A stretch of 43,107 nt of DNA from DATCLS01 sp036563805 (GCA_036563805.1 DATCLS010000066.1:1-43107); one strand, 5' to 3'; positions 7,236 to 14,472 are shown, counted from the first letter of the stretch. Numbers and translations: made by a program. The notes: generated by a model not told the origin, from the sequence alone.

Positions 7236-8003
7236 GTGGGCACACGACTTGAAGACCCCGTACGTGTCGACGAGCGCTTCGCTCGCTACCGGGCGACGGG
7301 CGACCGAGACCTCCGCAACGAGCTGATCGAGGAGCACCGCTGGCTGGCGGTGCACTGCGCCCAGCGCTTCGCCCACAAGGGCGAGCCCCTCGACGACCTG
7401 ATCCAGGTCGCCATGCTCGGGGTCCTGAAGGCCGTGGAGCGCTTCGATCCCGACTACGGCGTCGTCTTCTCGACGTTCGCCGTGCCGACGATCGTCGGCG
7501 AGATCCGTCGCCACTTCCGCGACACGACGTGGGCGGTGCACGTCCCGCGTCGCCTCAAGGACCTCCACCACACGGTGAACGTGGCGGTGACCGAGCTGGG
7601 CCAGGTGCTCGGCCGGTCGCCGACCGTCGAGGAGATCGCGGAGCGGGCCGGTGTGCCCGTCGAGGAGGTGCTGGAGACGCTCGAGGCCGGACGGTCGTAC
7701 TCGCGCGTCCCGCTGTCCCCGCCCAGCGGCGAGGACGGCGAGGACGAGCCCAACCTGGGTGAGGACGACCGCCAGCTGGAGGCCGCCGAGGCCCGCCTCA
7801 CCGTGAACGAGCTGATGGCCACGCTGCCCGACCGCGAGCGGCGCATCGTCGAGCTGCGGTTCATGGGCGGCATGACCCAGTCGCAGATCGCCGCCCGGGT
7901 GGGCGTGAGCCAGGTCCAGGTGTCCCGGCTGCTACGGGCCAGCCTGGCCAAGATGAACGACACGTACACCGCCACCCCCGCCGGCGCGCGCGCCGTGGGC
8001 TGA
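7236..8003 (+). CDS. SigB/SigF/SigG-family RNA polymerase sigma factor
   Basis: Alternative sigma factor for general stress or stationary phase. In 255 residues it has region 2 (about 25-100: DLIQVAMLGVLKAVERFDP, FSTFAVPTIVGEIRRHFRDTTW), region 3 (about 105-165: VPRRLKDLHHTV) and region 4 (about 190-245: LPDRERRIVELRFMGGMTQSQIAARVGVSQVQVSRLL). It lacks the region 1.1 of housekeeping sigmas. GTG 7236 is chosen because it begins just before the conserved N-terminal helix and directly follows a SigF-like promoter. The next gene starts two bases after its stop. Activity is expected to be held by an RsbW-type anti-sigma factor, and the UsfX-like gene at 11024-11413 is the nearest candidate. A second sigma of this family lies at 12090-12971. 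Confidence 0.93.
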   Translation: MGTRLEDPVRVDERFARYRATGDRDLRNELIEEHRWLAVHCAQRFAHKGEPLDDLIQVAMLGVLKAVERFDPDYGVVFSTFAVPTIVGEIRRHFRDTTWAVHVPRRLKDLHHTVNVAVTELGQVLGRSPTVEEIAERAGVPVEEVLETLEAGRSYSRVPLSPPSGEDGEDEPNLGEDDRQLEAAEARLTVNELMATLPDRERRIVELRFMGGMTQSQIAARVGVSQVQVSRLLRASLAKMNDTYTATPAGARAVG

Positions 8004-8005
8004 CC

Positions 8006-8305
8006 GTGTCGACCTGCCAGCTCGTGTTCCTCGAGCACGACGCGGAGCGGGTCCAGCTCGACCTCGTGCCGCTGGAGCCCATCTCCGTCGACCGCGCCGT
8101 CGTCCCCCGCGGGACGCCGCTGACGGTCACGTTCCTACCCAACGACGACGCCCGCGCCCACGCCGAGATGGTGGCGCTGTTCGACCGGTGGGTGGACGAG
8201 GACGGCCTACTCGACGTCGGCATCGAGGTGGCGGAGGACATCGGCGGGCTGCGCTACGTGTTCACGCGCGACGACGAGCAGCTCGTCTTGGACGTCGAGG
8301 TCTAA
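8006..8305 (+). CDS. conserved-looking protein of unknown function, cotranscribed with sigma gene
   Basis: 99 residues, acidic, no signal peptide or membrane segment. Pattern of short beta strands (CQLVFLEHD, VQLDLVPLEPI, LTVTFLPND, LRYVFTRDDEQLVLDVEV) around one helix (AHAEMVALFDRWVDED). The GTG start is two bases after the stop of the sigma gene, which means translational coupling and suggests a related role, perhaps sigma modulation, though no known anti-sigma motif (HATPase, STAS, zinc HxxxCxxC) is seen. I do not recognise a family. Confidence 0.8.
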   Translation: MSTCQLVFLEHDAERVQLDLVPLEPISVDRAVVPRGTPLTVTFLPNDDARAHAEMVALFDRWVDEDGLLDVGIEVAEDIGGLRYVFTRDDEQLVLDVEV

Positions 8306-8333
8306 ACGCCCGCCAGATGGGGAGACTTACACC

Positions 8334-8615
8334 ATGATCGGCTTCATCATCGCCCTCATCATCATCGGCATCATCGCCGGTTACCTCGCCCGCTTGCTCG
8401 TGCCGGGGCCGGACCCGATGTCGTTCCTCCAGACGGTCGCCCTCGGCATCGTCGGCTCCTTCGTCGGCGGCTTCCTCGGGTGGTTGATCTTCGGCGCGGA
8501 CACCGACGAGGGGGCGTTCCAGGCCTCCGGGCTCATCGGATCCATCCTCGGAGCCATCGTGGCGTTGATCATCTACAACTTCGTCACCGGCTCGGGTCGC
8601 CCCCGCCGGGTCTGA
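8334..8615 (+). CDS. GlsB/YeaQ/YmgE family stress-response membrane protein
   Basis: 93-residue very hydrophobic protein with three membrane helices (about 2-24, 35-55, 65-85) and the family's Gly-rich packing pattern: IIGIIAGYLARLLVPG, then GIVGSFVGGFLGWLIFG and GSILGAIVALIIYN. Members are often induced by envelope or general stress; a biochemical role is not established. GGGGAG lies nine bases before ATG. It follows the sigma gene and its 99-residue partner by 28 bases and could be in the same operon. A strong hairpin follows. Confidence 0.93.
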   Translation: MIGFIIALIIIGIIAGYLARLLVPGPDPMSFLQTVALGIVGSFVGGFLGWLIFGADTDEGAFQASGLIGSILGAIVALIIYNFVTGSGRPRRV

Positions 8616-8635
8616 CGGACGGCAGAGCTCCCACG

Positions 8636-8663
8636 GGTGCCCCCGGCTCCGGCCGGGGGCACC
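8636..8663 (+). terminator. hairpin after the GlsB-like gene
   Basis: A perfect 12-bp stem (GGTGCCCCCGGC / GCCGGGGGCACC) with loop TCCG begins 20 bases after the GlsB-like stop. It probably closes the sigma-GlsB transcript. No T tract. Confidence 0.65.
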
Positions 8664-8696
8664 GGCGCGTCCGGGGCGGGTTCGGCGGCACGGATG

Positions 8697-8720
8697 GTTG
8701 ACGCCGACGATCTCGGGAAG
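8697..8720 (+). promoter_or_regulatory. SigB/SigF-type promoter of the 8756-9049 gene
   Basis: GTTG (8697-8700), 14 bases, GGGAAG (8715-8720). Transcription would start near 8728, giving a leader of about 28 bases that contains an AGGAGGG ribosome-binding site. Confidence 0.45.
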
Positions 8721-8755
8721 CCTCCGGGCGAACCCCAGCACCAGGAGGGTGCCCC

Positions 8756-9049
8756 ATGCAGTTCCTCACGTCCGACGAACCGAGCCGTTGGCAGCGGGCC
8801 CGCGACACGGCCCGCGACACCGCACGGTCGGCCCGGTCGACGGCCGAGGACAAGCGCCGCGCTCTGGGCCTGTTGCTCGTCCCGGTCGTGGTCGTCGCGA
8901 TCGTGCTGGTCGTCCGGGCTGTGCGGACCCGATCCGCCGCCGGCGAGGAGACCGCCGAGGAGGCGCGGGACGCCTCCGGCAGCTCGCCGTCGGCGGACGG
9001 GCACCGCGAGCCCGAGCTCCAGGCGTCCGGCAACCGCACGGCGTCCTAG
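8756..9049 (+). CDS. small single-pass membrane protein
   Basis: 97 residues. The N-terminal 38 residues are charged and helical with a repeated RDTARDTARSARSTAED pattern. One membrane helix (about 38-58, LGLLLVPVVVVAIVLVVRAV) follows, then a polar, Ser/Glu-rich, probably disordered tail. AGGAGGG lies about seven bases before ATG. The gene sits alone between two hairpins and has its own SigF-like promoter, which suggests a stress-induced envelope protein. No family is recognised. Confidence 0.75.
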   Translation: MQFLTSDEPSRWQRARDTARDTARSARSTAEDKRRALGLLLVPVVVVAIVLVVRAVRTRSAAGEETAEEARDASGSSPSADGHREPELQASGNRTAS

Positions 9050-9074
9050 CCGTCCCCGGTCGCCGGACCGACGC

Positions 9075-9105
9075 ACGGTGGCCCGCCCCAGGGGCGGGCC
9101 ACCGT
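9075..9105. terminator. bidirectional terminator hairpin
   Basis: ACGGTGGCCCGCCC pairs perfectly with GGGCGGGCCACCGT (14 bp) around CAGG. It lies between the convergent small membrane-protein genes ending at 9049 and 9164. Confidence 0.75.
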
Positions 9106-9163
9106 CGTGCCCGGGGTTCGTGGGTGGGGTCGTGGGCGGCGGGTGGGCCGGCGATCGCCGGCG

Positions 9164-9610
9164 TCAGCGGCCCCGGCCGTCGGTGTGGGGGTCGCGCACC
9201 GTCGTGCCCACCGATCCCCGGCCGTCGGCGTCCAGCGTCTCGCCCTCGAGCTCGGGCGCCCGCCCGCCGAGGTAGAGCGCGCCGACCGTGCCGCCGGCCA
9301 GGGCGCCGATCACGACCACGACGAGGACCCGGGCCAGCGCCGGGTCGAGGAACGGGATCAGCGCCACCGGCAACAGCACCAGGATCCCGATCGCCCCGCC
9401 CACGATCGAGCCGACCGCGAAGCCCTTGGCCTGGGCGTCGGTCATGACCGGGACCCCGGGGCCGCCCCAGGCCTGGGCGGCCTCGTCGCGCTGCTCGGCG
9501 CGCAGCTCGTCGGGCCGGGAGCCGGCGGCGTACTTGCGCCGGCCGGGCGGCGGGGCGGTGCGGTCGTCGACGGCCTTCTCGGCCCGTCTGACCATGTCGG
9601 GCTCCTCCAT
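9164..9610 (-). CDS. two-helix membrane protein of unknown function
   Basis: 148 residues. A polar N-terminal region (1-58) rich in Arg, Glu and Ala precedes two membrane helices (about 63-86, GFAVGSIVGGAIGILVLLPVAL, and 92-115, VLVVVVIGALAGGTVGALYL) joined by a very short turn. A polar tail ends in acidic and Gly/Arg residues. The Gly-rich helices resemble glycine-zipper pores or stress membrane proteins in style only. GAGGAGG stands eight bases before ATG. Its promoter appears to be SigF-like and back to back with that of the MgtC-like gene, so it may belong to the same stress regulon. Confidence 0.8.
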   Translation of the reverse strand: MEEPDMVRRAEKAVDDRTAPPPGRRKYAAGSRPDELRAEQRDEAAQAWGGPGVPVMTDAQAKGFAVGSIVGGAIGILVLLPVALIPFLDPALARVLVVVVIGALAGGTVGALYLGGRAPELEGETLDADGRGSVGTTVRDPHTDGRGR

Positions 9611-9657
9611 GCGGGGCCTCCTCGTTCTCGTCGGTGGCAGACAGCGCCGGACGGAGG

Positions 9658-9682
9658 CTTCCCGCCGCTCCCGGCCGCCAAC
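9658..9682 (-). promoter_or_regulatory. SigB/SigF-type promoter of the 9164-9610 gene
   Basis: On the minus strand GTTG (9682-9679), 15 bases, GGGAAG (9663-9658). The leader to ATG 9610 would be about 40 bases. Its -35 element is two bases from that of the divergent promoter at 9685-9710. Confidence 0.4.
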
Positions 9683-9684
9683 CC

Positions 9685-9710
9685 GTCTACGGGACGGCGC
9701 CGTCGGGTAA
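9685..9710 (+). promoter_or_regulatory. SigB/SigF-type promoter of the MgtC-like gene
   Basis: GTCT (9685-9688), 16 bases, GGGTAA (9705-9710), ten bases before GTG 9721, so the transcript would be nearly leaderless. Confidence 0.45.
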
Positions 9711-9720
9711 CCCTGGTTGT

Positions 9721-10422
9721 GTGTTGGCCGCGGACACCACCCTGACGCTCGACGCCGACGTGGTGGTCCGCCTGTTGAGCGCGGCCGTGCTGGGCGGGCT
9801 GGTGGGCGCCGAGCGGGAGGCCAGCGAGCAACCGGCGGGCCTGCGGACCCACATCGCCGTGGGCCTGGGCGCCGCGCTGTTCGGCATCGTGTCGACCCTC
9901 GGCTTCGTCGAGTTCGACGACCGGCGGGCCAACACGGTGCTCCAGGCGGACGTCACGCGTGTCGCCTCGAACGTCGTGGTCGGCATCGGCTTCCTTGGCG
10001 CAGGCGTCATCTTCCGCCAGGGCAGCTCGATCCGGAACCTGACGACGGCCGCCAGCCTGTGGACCGTCGCCGCCATCGGCCTGGCCTGCGGCGTCGGCGA
10101 CGTGGGGACGGCGGGCATCGCCACGCTCGTGCTGGTGGCCAGCCTCGTGGCGCTCCGACCCATCCGGACGCTCATCCGCAAGCGCCTGGGCGGCGGCGCC
10201 GTTGAGATCCGCGTCGAGCTGGGCCGCGACCAGGACGCCGGCCGGCTGGTGGCCGAGCTGGAGCGCCTGGACGGCGTGGACGTCGAGGAGGTCCGCATCG
10301 AGCGCGCCGACGGCGCCACCGTCGTGACCGCCCGGGTCCGGGCCGGGGGCGACGGCGGCGTGCGCGCCGTCGTCACCGCGGCCAGCTCCGTGCCCGGCGT
10401 CGAGTCGGTCTCCCACAGCTGA
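9721..10422 (+). CDS. MgtC/SapB family membrane protein
   Basis: 233-residue inner-membrane protein with five predicted helices in residues 10-155 and a soluble ACT-like C-terminal domain (about 160-233: VEIRVELGRDQDAGRLVAEL ... GVESVSHS). Family signatures: LGGLVGAEREASEQPAGLRTH in the first helices, GIGFLGAGVIFRQG and GLTTAAS-like NLTTAASLWTVAAIGLACG. MgtC-type proteins modulate membrane potential or ATP synthase under low magnesium or acid in pathogens; other members are of unknown role. The frame is open upstream to 9634, but a GGGTAA promoter box at 9705-9710 lies inside that extension, so GTG 9721 is the better start. Divergent from a two-helix membrane protein. Confidence 0.9.
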   Translation: MLAADTTLTLDADVVVRLLSAAVLGGLVGAEREASEQPAGLRTHIAVGLGAALFGIVSTLGFVEFDDRRANTVLQADVTRVASNVVVGIGFLGAGVIFRQGSSIRNLTTAASLWTVAAIGLACGVGDVGTAGIATLVLVASLVALRPIRTLIRKRLGGGAVEIRVELGRDQDAGRLVAELERLDGVDVEEVRIERADGATVVTARVRAGGDGGVRAVVTAASSVPGVESVSHS

Positions 10423-10433
10423 CCCGCGGGTAG
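10408..10433 (+). promoter_or_regulatory. SigB/SigF-type promoter of the STAS gene
   Basis: GTCT (10408-10411), 16 bases, GGGTAG (10428-10433), overlapping the end of the MgtC-like gene. A second GGGTAG follows at 10440-10445 without a clear -35. The leader to ATG 10582 would be about 140 bases, and the stretch 10446-10575 holds no gene I can see. Confidence 0.35.
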
Positions 10434-10581
10434 GACCGTGGGTAGGACACCGGGACGACGTACGATGCCTGGTGCCGGTAGCAGGAGTTTCGTATCCGCA
10501 ACCCCGCATCGCGACCTGGTGCGGGTTCAGCGCGGCGGCCCGACGGGAAAGAGTCTCCTGCCACCGCCGCAGAGGAGGGAC

Positions 10582-10911
10582 ATGGCTGACCCACGCGAGG
10601 CCCTGGTGATCTCGACCCGTTGGGGGGGATCGACCGCCCGGGTCGAGCTCGACGGCGAGCTCGACCTCTACTCCTCCCCCCGGCTCACGTCGGCGGTCGA
10701 CGAGGTGCTGGAGGCGACGCCGGACGGCGTCGAGATCGACGCCAGCGGCCTGACGTTCGCGGACTCGGCCGGCCTCCGTGCCTTCCTCGTGGCCCGCAAG
10801 GACGCCGAGGCCGCCGGGGTCGAGCTGCGGCTGACCAAGGTGTCCGAGCCGGTCGACCGCGTGCTCGAGATGACCGGGCTGCGCGAGATGCTCGGCACCG
10901 CCCCGCGCTGA
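10582..10911 (+). CDS. STAS-domain anti-sigma factor antagonist (RsbV/SpoIIAA-like)
   Basis: 109 residues, the typical size of a free STAS antagonist. It binds the anti-sigma kinase and frees the sigma factor; phosphorylation of a serine by that kinase turns it off. The phosphoacceptor is most likely Ser62 in LTFADSAGLRAFL, the conserved D-S-x-G position. Other STAS features are the N-terminal VELDGELDLYSSPRL and the C-terminal VDRVLEMTGL. ATG 10582 follows AGAGGAGGG closely. The partner is probably the UsfX-like protein encoded convergently at 11024-11413, and the likely reactivating phosphatase is the RsbU-like protein at 33174-34580. Confidence 0.93.
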   Translation: MADPREALVISTRWGGSTARVELDGELDLYSSPRLTSAVDEVLEATPDGVEIDASGLTFADSAGLRAFLVARKDAEAAGVELRLTKVSEPVDRVLEMTGLREMLGTAPR

Positions 10912-10934
10912 CCCATAGGAGATCGGCCTACCGA

Positions 10935-10970
10935 CGGGAGCGGCCGCCCCGCCCGGGTCCGCCGCTCCCG
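10935..10970. terminator. hairpin between convergent antagonist and anti-sigma genes
   Basis: CGGGAGCGGC (10935-10944) pairs perfectly with GCCGCTCCCG (10961-10970) around a 16-base loop. It lies between the stops at 10911 and 11024. The rest of the gap is GC-rich with no gene. Confidence 0.55.
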
Positions 10971-11023
10971 CGCGTCCATGGCTCGCCGCGGCCGCCCGGC
11001 CCGCCGCTCCCCCGCCGCCCGTG

Positions 11024-11413
11024 TCAGCCGACGCCGCGGCTGCGGAGGCGCTTGCGGGCCGTGAAGGCCGTGTGTCCGTCGACCTGGGCCAGCTGGTGGC
11101 CGTCGGTCACGACGTCGAGGATCTGCCGGCTCAGCGTGAGCCGGTCCTCGTCGATGCGGTCGGGTCCGGCGGACGGCGTCCGCCCCTCGACCACCAGCAC
11201 GTCGTCCTCGAGGAGGAACCGCAGGCTGACCTGCCCGCCGGCGCCGATCTCCATGAGGGTGGAGCACAGCTCGTCGACCGCGATGCGGAAGTCCTCGACC
11301 TCCTCCAGCGGGAGGCCGCAGGTGGTCGCCACCCCGCTGGCCATCAGGCGGGCCAAGCGCATGTAGCGGCTGTCCGAGGGCAACGACAGCTCGATCGTCG
11401 AGTCGGCGTCCAT
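11024..11413 (-). CDS. anti-sigma regulatory factor, HATPase type (RsbW/UsfX-like)
   Basis: 129 residues. Such proteins bind a SigB/SigF sigma factor and, as serine kinases, phosphorylate the STAS antagonist. The N-terminal half gives the RsbW-like pattern LSLPSDSRYMRLARLMASGVA, then FRIAVDELCSTLM. In place of the usual Asn of the ATP-binding N box this reads E-L-C-S-T, much like mycobacterial UsfX as I remember it (EVCTR). The later segment SRQILDVVTDGHQLAQVDGH also matches that type. ATG 11413 is chosen over an upstream ATG at 11443 because GGAGGG precedes it and a SigF-like promoter (11451-11475) would start transcription between the two. Convergent with the antagonist gene. Confidence 0.85.
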   Translation of the reverse strand: MDADSTIELSLPSDSRYMRLARLMASGVATTCGLPLEEVEDFRIAVDELCSTLMEIGAGGQVSLRFLLEDDVLVVEGRTPSAGPDRIDEDRLTLSRQILDVVTDGHQLAQVDGHTAFTARKRLRSRGVG

Positions 11414-11450
11414 CGTCCCTCCATCGTCTCCCTTGACCCTCATGCCCTAG

Positions 11451-11475
11451 GTACCCGCCGGCCGGAGGGGCTAAC
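11451..11475 (-). promoter_or_regulatory. SigB/SigF-type promoter of the anti-sigma gene
   Basis: On the minus strand GTTA (11475-11472), 15 bases, GGGTAC (11456-11451). The predicted start near 11444 leaves a leader of about 30 bases with GGAGGG before ATG 11413. This would be a feedback loop on the sigma factor. Confidence 0.5.
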
Positions 11476-11518
11476 AGAGGGCACGAACGTCCGCGGCCTC
11501 ACGAGGACAGCCGGCCGG

Positions 11519-11965
11519 TCAGCGGTCACGCAACACGACCAGCGCGTCGCCGCCGGGCAGCGCCCGGACGGTCGTGGACGGAGCGGCCGGCCGGTCGCCG
11601 TCGTCGGGCCGGGCGGCGTCGAGCGCCGCGGCCACCGCCGCCGCCACGTCGTCGGGCAGGACGGCCGAGAGCGGCCGGCCCACCGGGGGCTCGCGGGTCC
11701 CCAGCAGCTCGGCGGCCCCGCGGGTCACGGCGCGCACGCGCCGGTCGTCGCCGACGAGCACGACGGCCGTGTCGGTGACGCCCAGCAGGGCGTCCACGAA
11801 CGTCTCCAGCCGGTCCAGCGCCTGAGTGCGATCGACGAGCTCGGTGGTGAGCCGGTCGATCTCGACCGCCGCCTCCTCGGCCCGGCTGCGCAGCTCGGCG
11901 AGCAGCGACGCGGCCTCCTCGAGGTCGGCCGGCCGGGTGGGGGCGTCGGTGGCGTCCTCGGTCAT
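11519..11965 (-). CDS. coiled-coil PAS-like protein
   Basis: 148 residues. Residues 15-55 form a coiled coil (LEEAASLLAELRSRAEEAAVEI..). Residues 55-145 look like a small PAS fold (FVDALLGVTDTAVVLVGDDRRVRAVTRGAAELLG, GRPLSAVLP, ALPGGDALVVLRDR). There is no output domain, so it may act by protein contact, possibly as a sensor for the neighbouring anti-sigma system. ATG 11965 is preferred because upstream residues are Arg/Pro-rich low complexity; no ribosome-binding site is clear. It is in the same direction as the anti-sigma gene, 44 bases beyond its promoter, and divergent from the second sigma gene. Confidence 0.75.
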   Translation of the reverse strand: MTEDATDAPTRPADLEEAASLLAELRSRAEEAAVEIDRLTTELVDRTQALDRLETFVDALLGVTDTAVVLVGDDRRVRAVTRGAAELLGTREPPVGRPLSAVLPDDVAAAVAAALDAARPDDGDRPAAPSTTVRALPGGDALVVLRDR

Positions 11966-12089
11966 GGCGATCGCACAACGCAGGCTTCGGTCGGCACGCG
12001 ACACGCCTACCCGGGGTTCGGCCCGCCCATCCGTGTCGGTCCGAGTCCTTCCGTGTCTAGGGCCGGCTCGGCGCGGGAAGGCTCGCGAG

Positions 12090-12971
12090 GTGGGGTCCGT
12101 CACCGTGCGCCGCGAACTGAGATCGGGCCGGCGCGCCCTCCGGACGCTGGGCGAGGCGACCGTCCGGGCCCAGACCGTGCTCACGGCCCCGACCGACCCC
12201 GTCGACCGGCGCTGGCTGGCCGGCTCGGCGCGCCGCATCGCGGTCGACCCCGACTTGTGGGCCATGCACGTGCACTACGCCCGCCACGGCGACCCCGAGG
12301 CGCTGCAGGTCCTGGTCGACCGCTACCGGCCGCACGCCGAGACCCAGGCCCGGCGGCACTACCGCCGGGGCGAGCCCATCGACGACCTCACCCAGGTGGC
12401 GATGGAGGCGCTGCTGCTGGCGCTCCGCCGCTTCGACCCCGAGCGTCGCAAGCCGTTCCTGGCGTTCGCCAAGCCGACGATCGTCGGCTCGCTCCGCCGA
12501 CACTTCCGCGACGCCGGTTGGGCGATCCGTGTCCCCCGCCGGGTCCACGAGCTGGCGTCGCCGGTCCGGGACGCCCAGGAGCTGTTGACCCACGACCTGG
12601 GCCGGCAGCCGACGCCGGCCGAGGTGGCGGACTTCGTGGGCGTCGACGAGAAGGAGGTGCTCGACGCCCTCGCCGCCGGGGAGGCCCGGATGACGTCGTC
12701 GCTCGACGCCACCGACCCCACCACCGGCGTGCAGGCCGAGCAGCTGATCGGCCGGCCCGACCGGGGCTTCGCCGGCATCGAGAACCGGACCGCGCTCCGG
12801 CAGAGCATCAAGCTGCTGTCGGCCGACGACCGCGAGCTGCTCAACCTGTACTTCGTCGAGGAGCGCACGCAATCGGAGATCGCCAAGGTCCTGGGCTGCA
12901 GCCAGATGCAGGTGTCCCGCCTGCTGCGCAAGGCCGTGCGCCGCCTGCGGCGCCACATGATCGGCCTGTGA
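12090..12971 (+). CDS. second SigB/SigF/SigG-family sigma factor
   Basis: 293 residues. Region 2 (about 55-130: PIDDLTQVAMEALLLALRRFDP, FLAFAKPTIVGSLRRHFRDAGW), region 3 (VPRRVHELASPVRDAQELL ... LGRQPTPAEVADFVGV) and region 4 (about 230-290: LSADDRELLNLYFVEERTQSEIAKVLGCSQMQVSRLL) are complete. The N-terminal 50 residues are longer than usual and basic. The frame runs further upstream, but GTG 12090 with GGGAAGG eight bases before it is the best start. It is divergent from the PAS protein. Having two sigmas of one family so close raises the question of which one the single UsfX-like protein binds. Confidence 0.9.
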   Translation: MGSVTVRRELRSGRRALRTLGEATVRAQTVLTAPTDPVDRRWLAGSARRIAVDPDLWAMHVHYARHGDPEALQVLVDRYRPHAETQARRHYRRGEPIDDLTQVAMEALLLALRRFDPERRKPFLAFAKPTIVGSLRRHFRDAGWAIRVPRRVHELASPVRDAQELLTHDLGRQPTPAEVADFVGVDEKEVLDALAAGEARMTSSLDATDPTTGVQAEQLIGRPDRGFAGIENRTALRQSIKLLSADDRELLNLYFVEERTQSEIAKVLGCSQMQVSRLLRKAVRRLRRHMIGL

Positions 12972-13091
12972 GCCGCCGGCGCGGGCGGTGAACGTCCGCG
13001 GCTGGCCCGTCGCCCCGCGGCCCGGCCCGTCGCCCTCGAGGACGATGCGCAATCATCCCCCGGTCGGAGGCGCCCGCGGGGCCGGCGGCCG

Positions 13092-13097
13092 TAACGT
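13092..13097 (+). promoter_or_regulatory. -10 box of leaderless histidine-kinase transcript
   Basis: TAACGT followed by exactly seven bases and GTG 13105. This decides the start over upstream in-frame codons that would add a Pro/Gly/Arg-rich tail. Confidence 0.55.
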
Positions 13098-13104
13098 CGC
13101 GTCC

Positions 13105-14472
13105 GTGCGCGAGCGATCGCTGTGGCTGCGCCGGGGCGAGCCGAGGTGGAGCCCCTACCTGCTGGACGGGTTCCTCGGCCTCGGCGTCGGCGGCGCGCTC
13201 CTCGTCGCGTTCTTCCTCGCGCCCCGCACCCCGGAGTTCCCCCGCGAGACCGACGCCCTCGGTGTGACGCTCACGGTGCTGGCGTGGATGCCGCTCGTCT
13301 TCCGGCGGCGGGCGCCGGTCCCCGTGCTGATCGTGACCGGCGTGGCGGCCAGCGCCGCCTACGCCCTCGGCTACCCCGACGTGGGGCACGGCTTCGGCCC
13401 GATGGTCGCCCTCTACACGGTGGCGACGCGCGGCGAGCGGCGGGTGACGCTGGCGGCGGTGGGCGGCGCCGTCGCCGCCAACCTCGGCGCGGTGCTCTGC
13501 GTCGACGTCGAGGCCCCGTACGCGGTGGCGGCCGCCAGCATCGCCGTCGCGGTCGGCGCCGCCGCCCTGGGCGACCGCAAGCACGTGCGCCAGGCGTACG
13601 TCGAGCAGCTCGAGCTGCGGGCGGCCGAGCGCGAGCGCGAGCGCCTCGAGGCCGCCCGGCGGGCCGTCGACGCCGAGCGCACCCGCATCGCCCGCGAGCT
13701 GCACGACGTCGTGGCCCACGCCATGAGCGTGGTGGCCGTGCAGTCGGGCGTCGGCGCCCACGTCATCGACGCCCAGCCCGGGTCGGCCAAGCGCATCCTC
13801 GAGACCATCAACGACACGAGCCGGGCGGCGCTGGCCGAGATGCGGCGCCTGCTCGGCGTCCTGCGCGACGGGTCCGGCGACGACAGCGGCGACGACCTGG
13901 CGCCGGCGCCGGGCCTGCGCGCCCTCGGCGACCTCGCCGTCCGCGTGACCGAGGCCGGCGTCCCGGTCGAGGTCCGCGTCGAGGGCGAGCCGGTCGCCCT
14001 GCCCGCCGGCGTCGACCTGGCCGCCTACCGCATCGTCCAGGAGGCCCTGACCAACGTGCTCAAACACGCCGGCCCCGCCCGGGCCACCGTCACCGTCCGC
14101 TACGACGACGACGCCGTCCACCTGACCGTCACCGACGACGGCCGGGGCGCGGCGACCGGCACGGACGCCGTCCCGGCCGCCGCCCCGGCGACCGCCGGCG
14201 CCGCCCGGGTCGCCGCCCGCAACGGCGGCGACGGTCGCGAGGGCCGCGACCGGCACGCACACGACCGCCACGGGCACGACCGGCCCGGCGACCGCCGGCG
14301 CGACGCCCCCGGCGACCTGGCGCCGCCGCCCGCCCGGCCCGGGCACGGCATCGTCGGCATGCGCGAGCGCGCCGAGCTGTACGGCGGCTCGCTGACGGCC
14401 GGGCCCCGGCCGGGCGGCGGGTTCCGGGTCCGGGCCACGCTCCGCCTCGACGCCCCGGTGGGCACGGCGTGA
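13105..14472 (+). CDS. NarL-family sensor histidine kinase
   Basis: 455 residues. The N terminus has about four to five membrane helices (about 20-155) with no large outer domain. A coiled coil (160-190) leads to the HisKA_3 dimerisation helix with phospho-His200 in ARELHDVVAHAMSVV, then a HATPase domain with N box QEALTNVLKHA (Asn317) and DDGRG (344-348). Normally the GHGIVGMRER motif follows within a few residues. Here it starts at 413, after a roughly 60-residue insertion rich in Ala, Arg, Asp and His (R-H-A-H-D-R-H-G-H-D at 383-392). The stop overlaps the response regulator start (GTGA). Signals are unknown; the His-rich lid could bind metal, which is my inference. Confidence 0.92.
   Translation: MRERSLWLRRGEPRWSPYLLDGFLGLGVGGALLVAFFLAPRTPEFPRETDALGVTLTVLAWMPLVFRRRAPVPVLIVTGVAASAAYALGYPDVGHGFGPMVALYTVATRGERRVTLAAVGGAVAANLGAVLCVDVEAPYAVAAASIAVAVGAAALGDRKHVRQAYVEQLELRAAERERERLEAARRAVDAERTRIARELHDVVAHAMSVVAVQSGVGAHVIDAQPGSAKRILETINDTSRAALAEMRRLLGVLRDGSGDDSGDDLAPAPGLRALGDLAVRVTEAGVPVEVRVEGEPVALPAGVDLAAYRIVQEALTNVLKHAGPARATVTVRYDDDAVHLTVTDDGRGAATGTDAVPAAAPATAGAARVAARNGGDGREGRDRHAHDRHGHDRPGDRRRDAPGDLAPPPARPGHGIVGMRERAELYGGSLTAGPRPGGGFRVRATLRLDAPVGTA

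Noticed and set aside
9634..9720. N-terminal extension of the MgtC-like protein
   Set aside because: It contains the GGGTAA promoter box and lacks similarity to the family; GTG 9721 is the better start.
12988..13104. N-terminal extension of the histidine kinase
   Set aside because: Arg/Pro/Gly-rich and placed before a TAACGT box exactly seven bases from GTG 13105.
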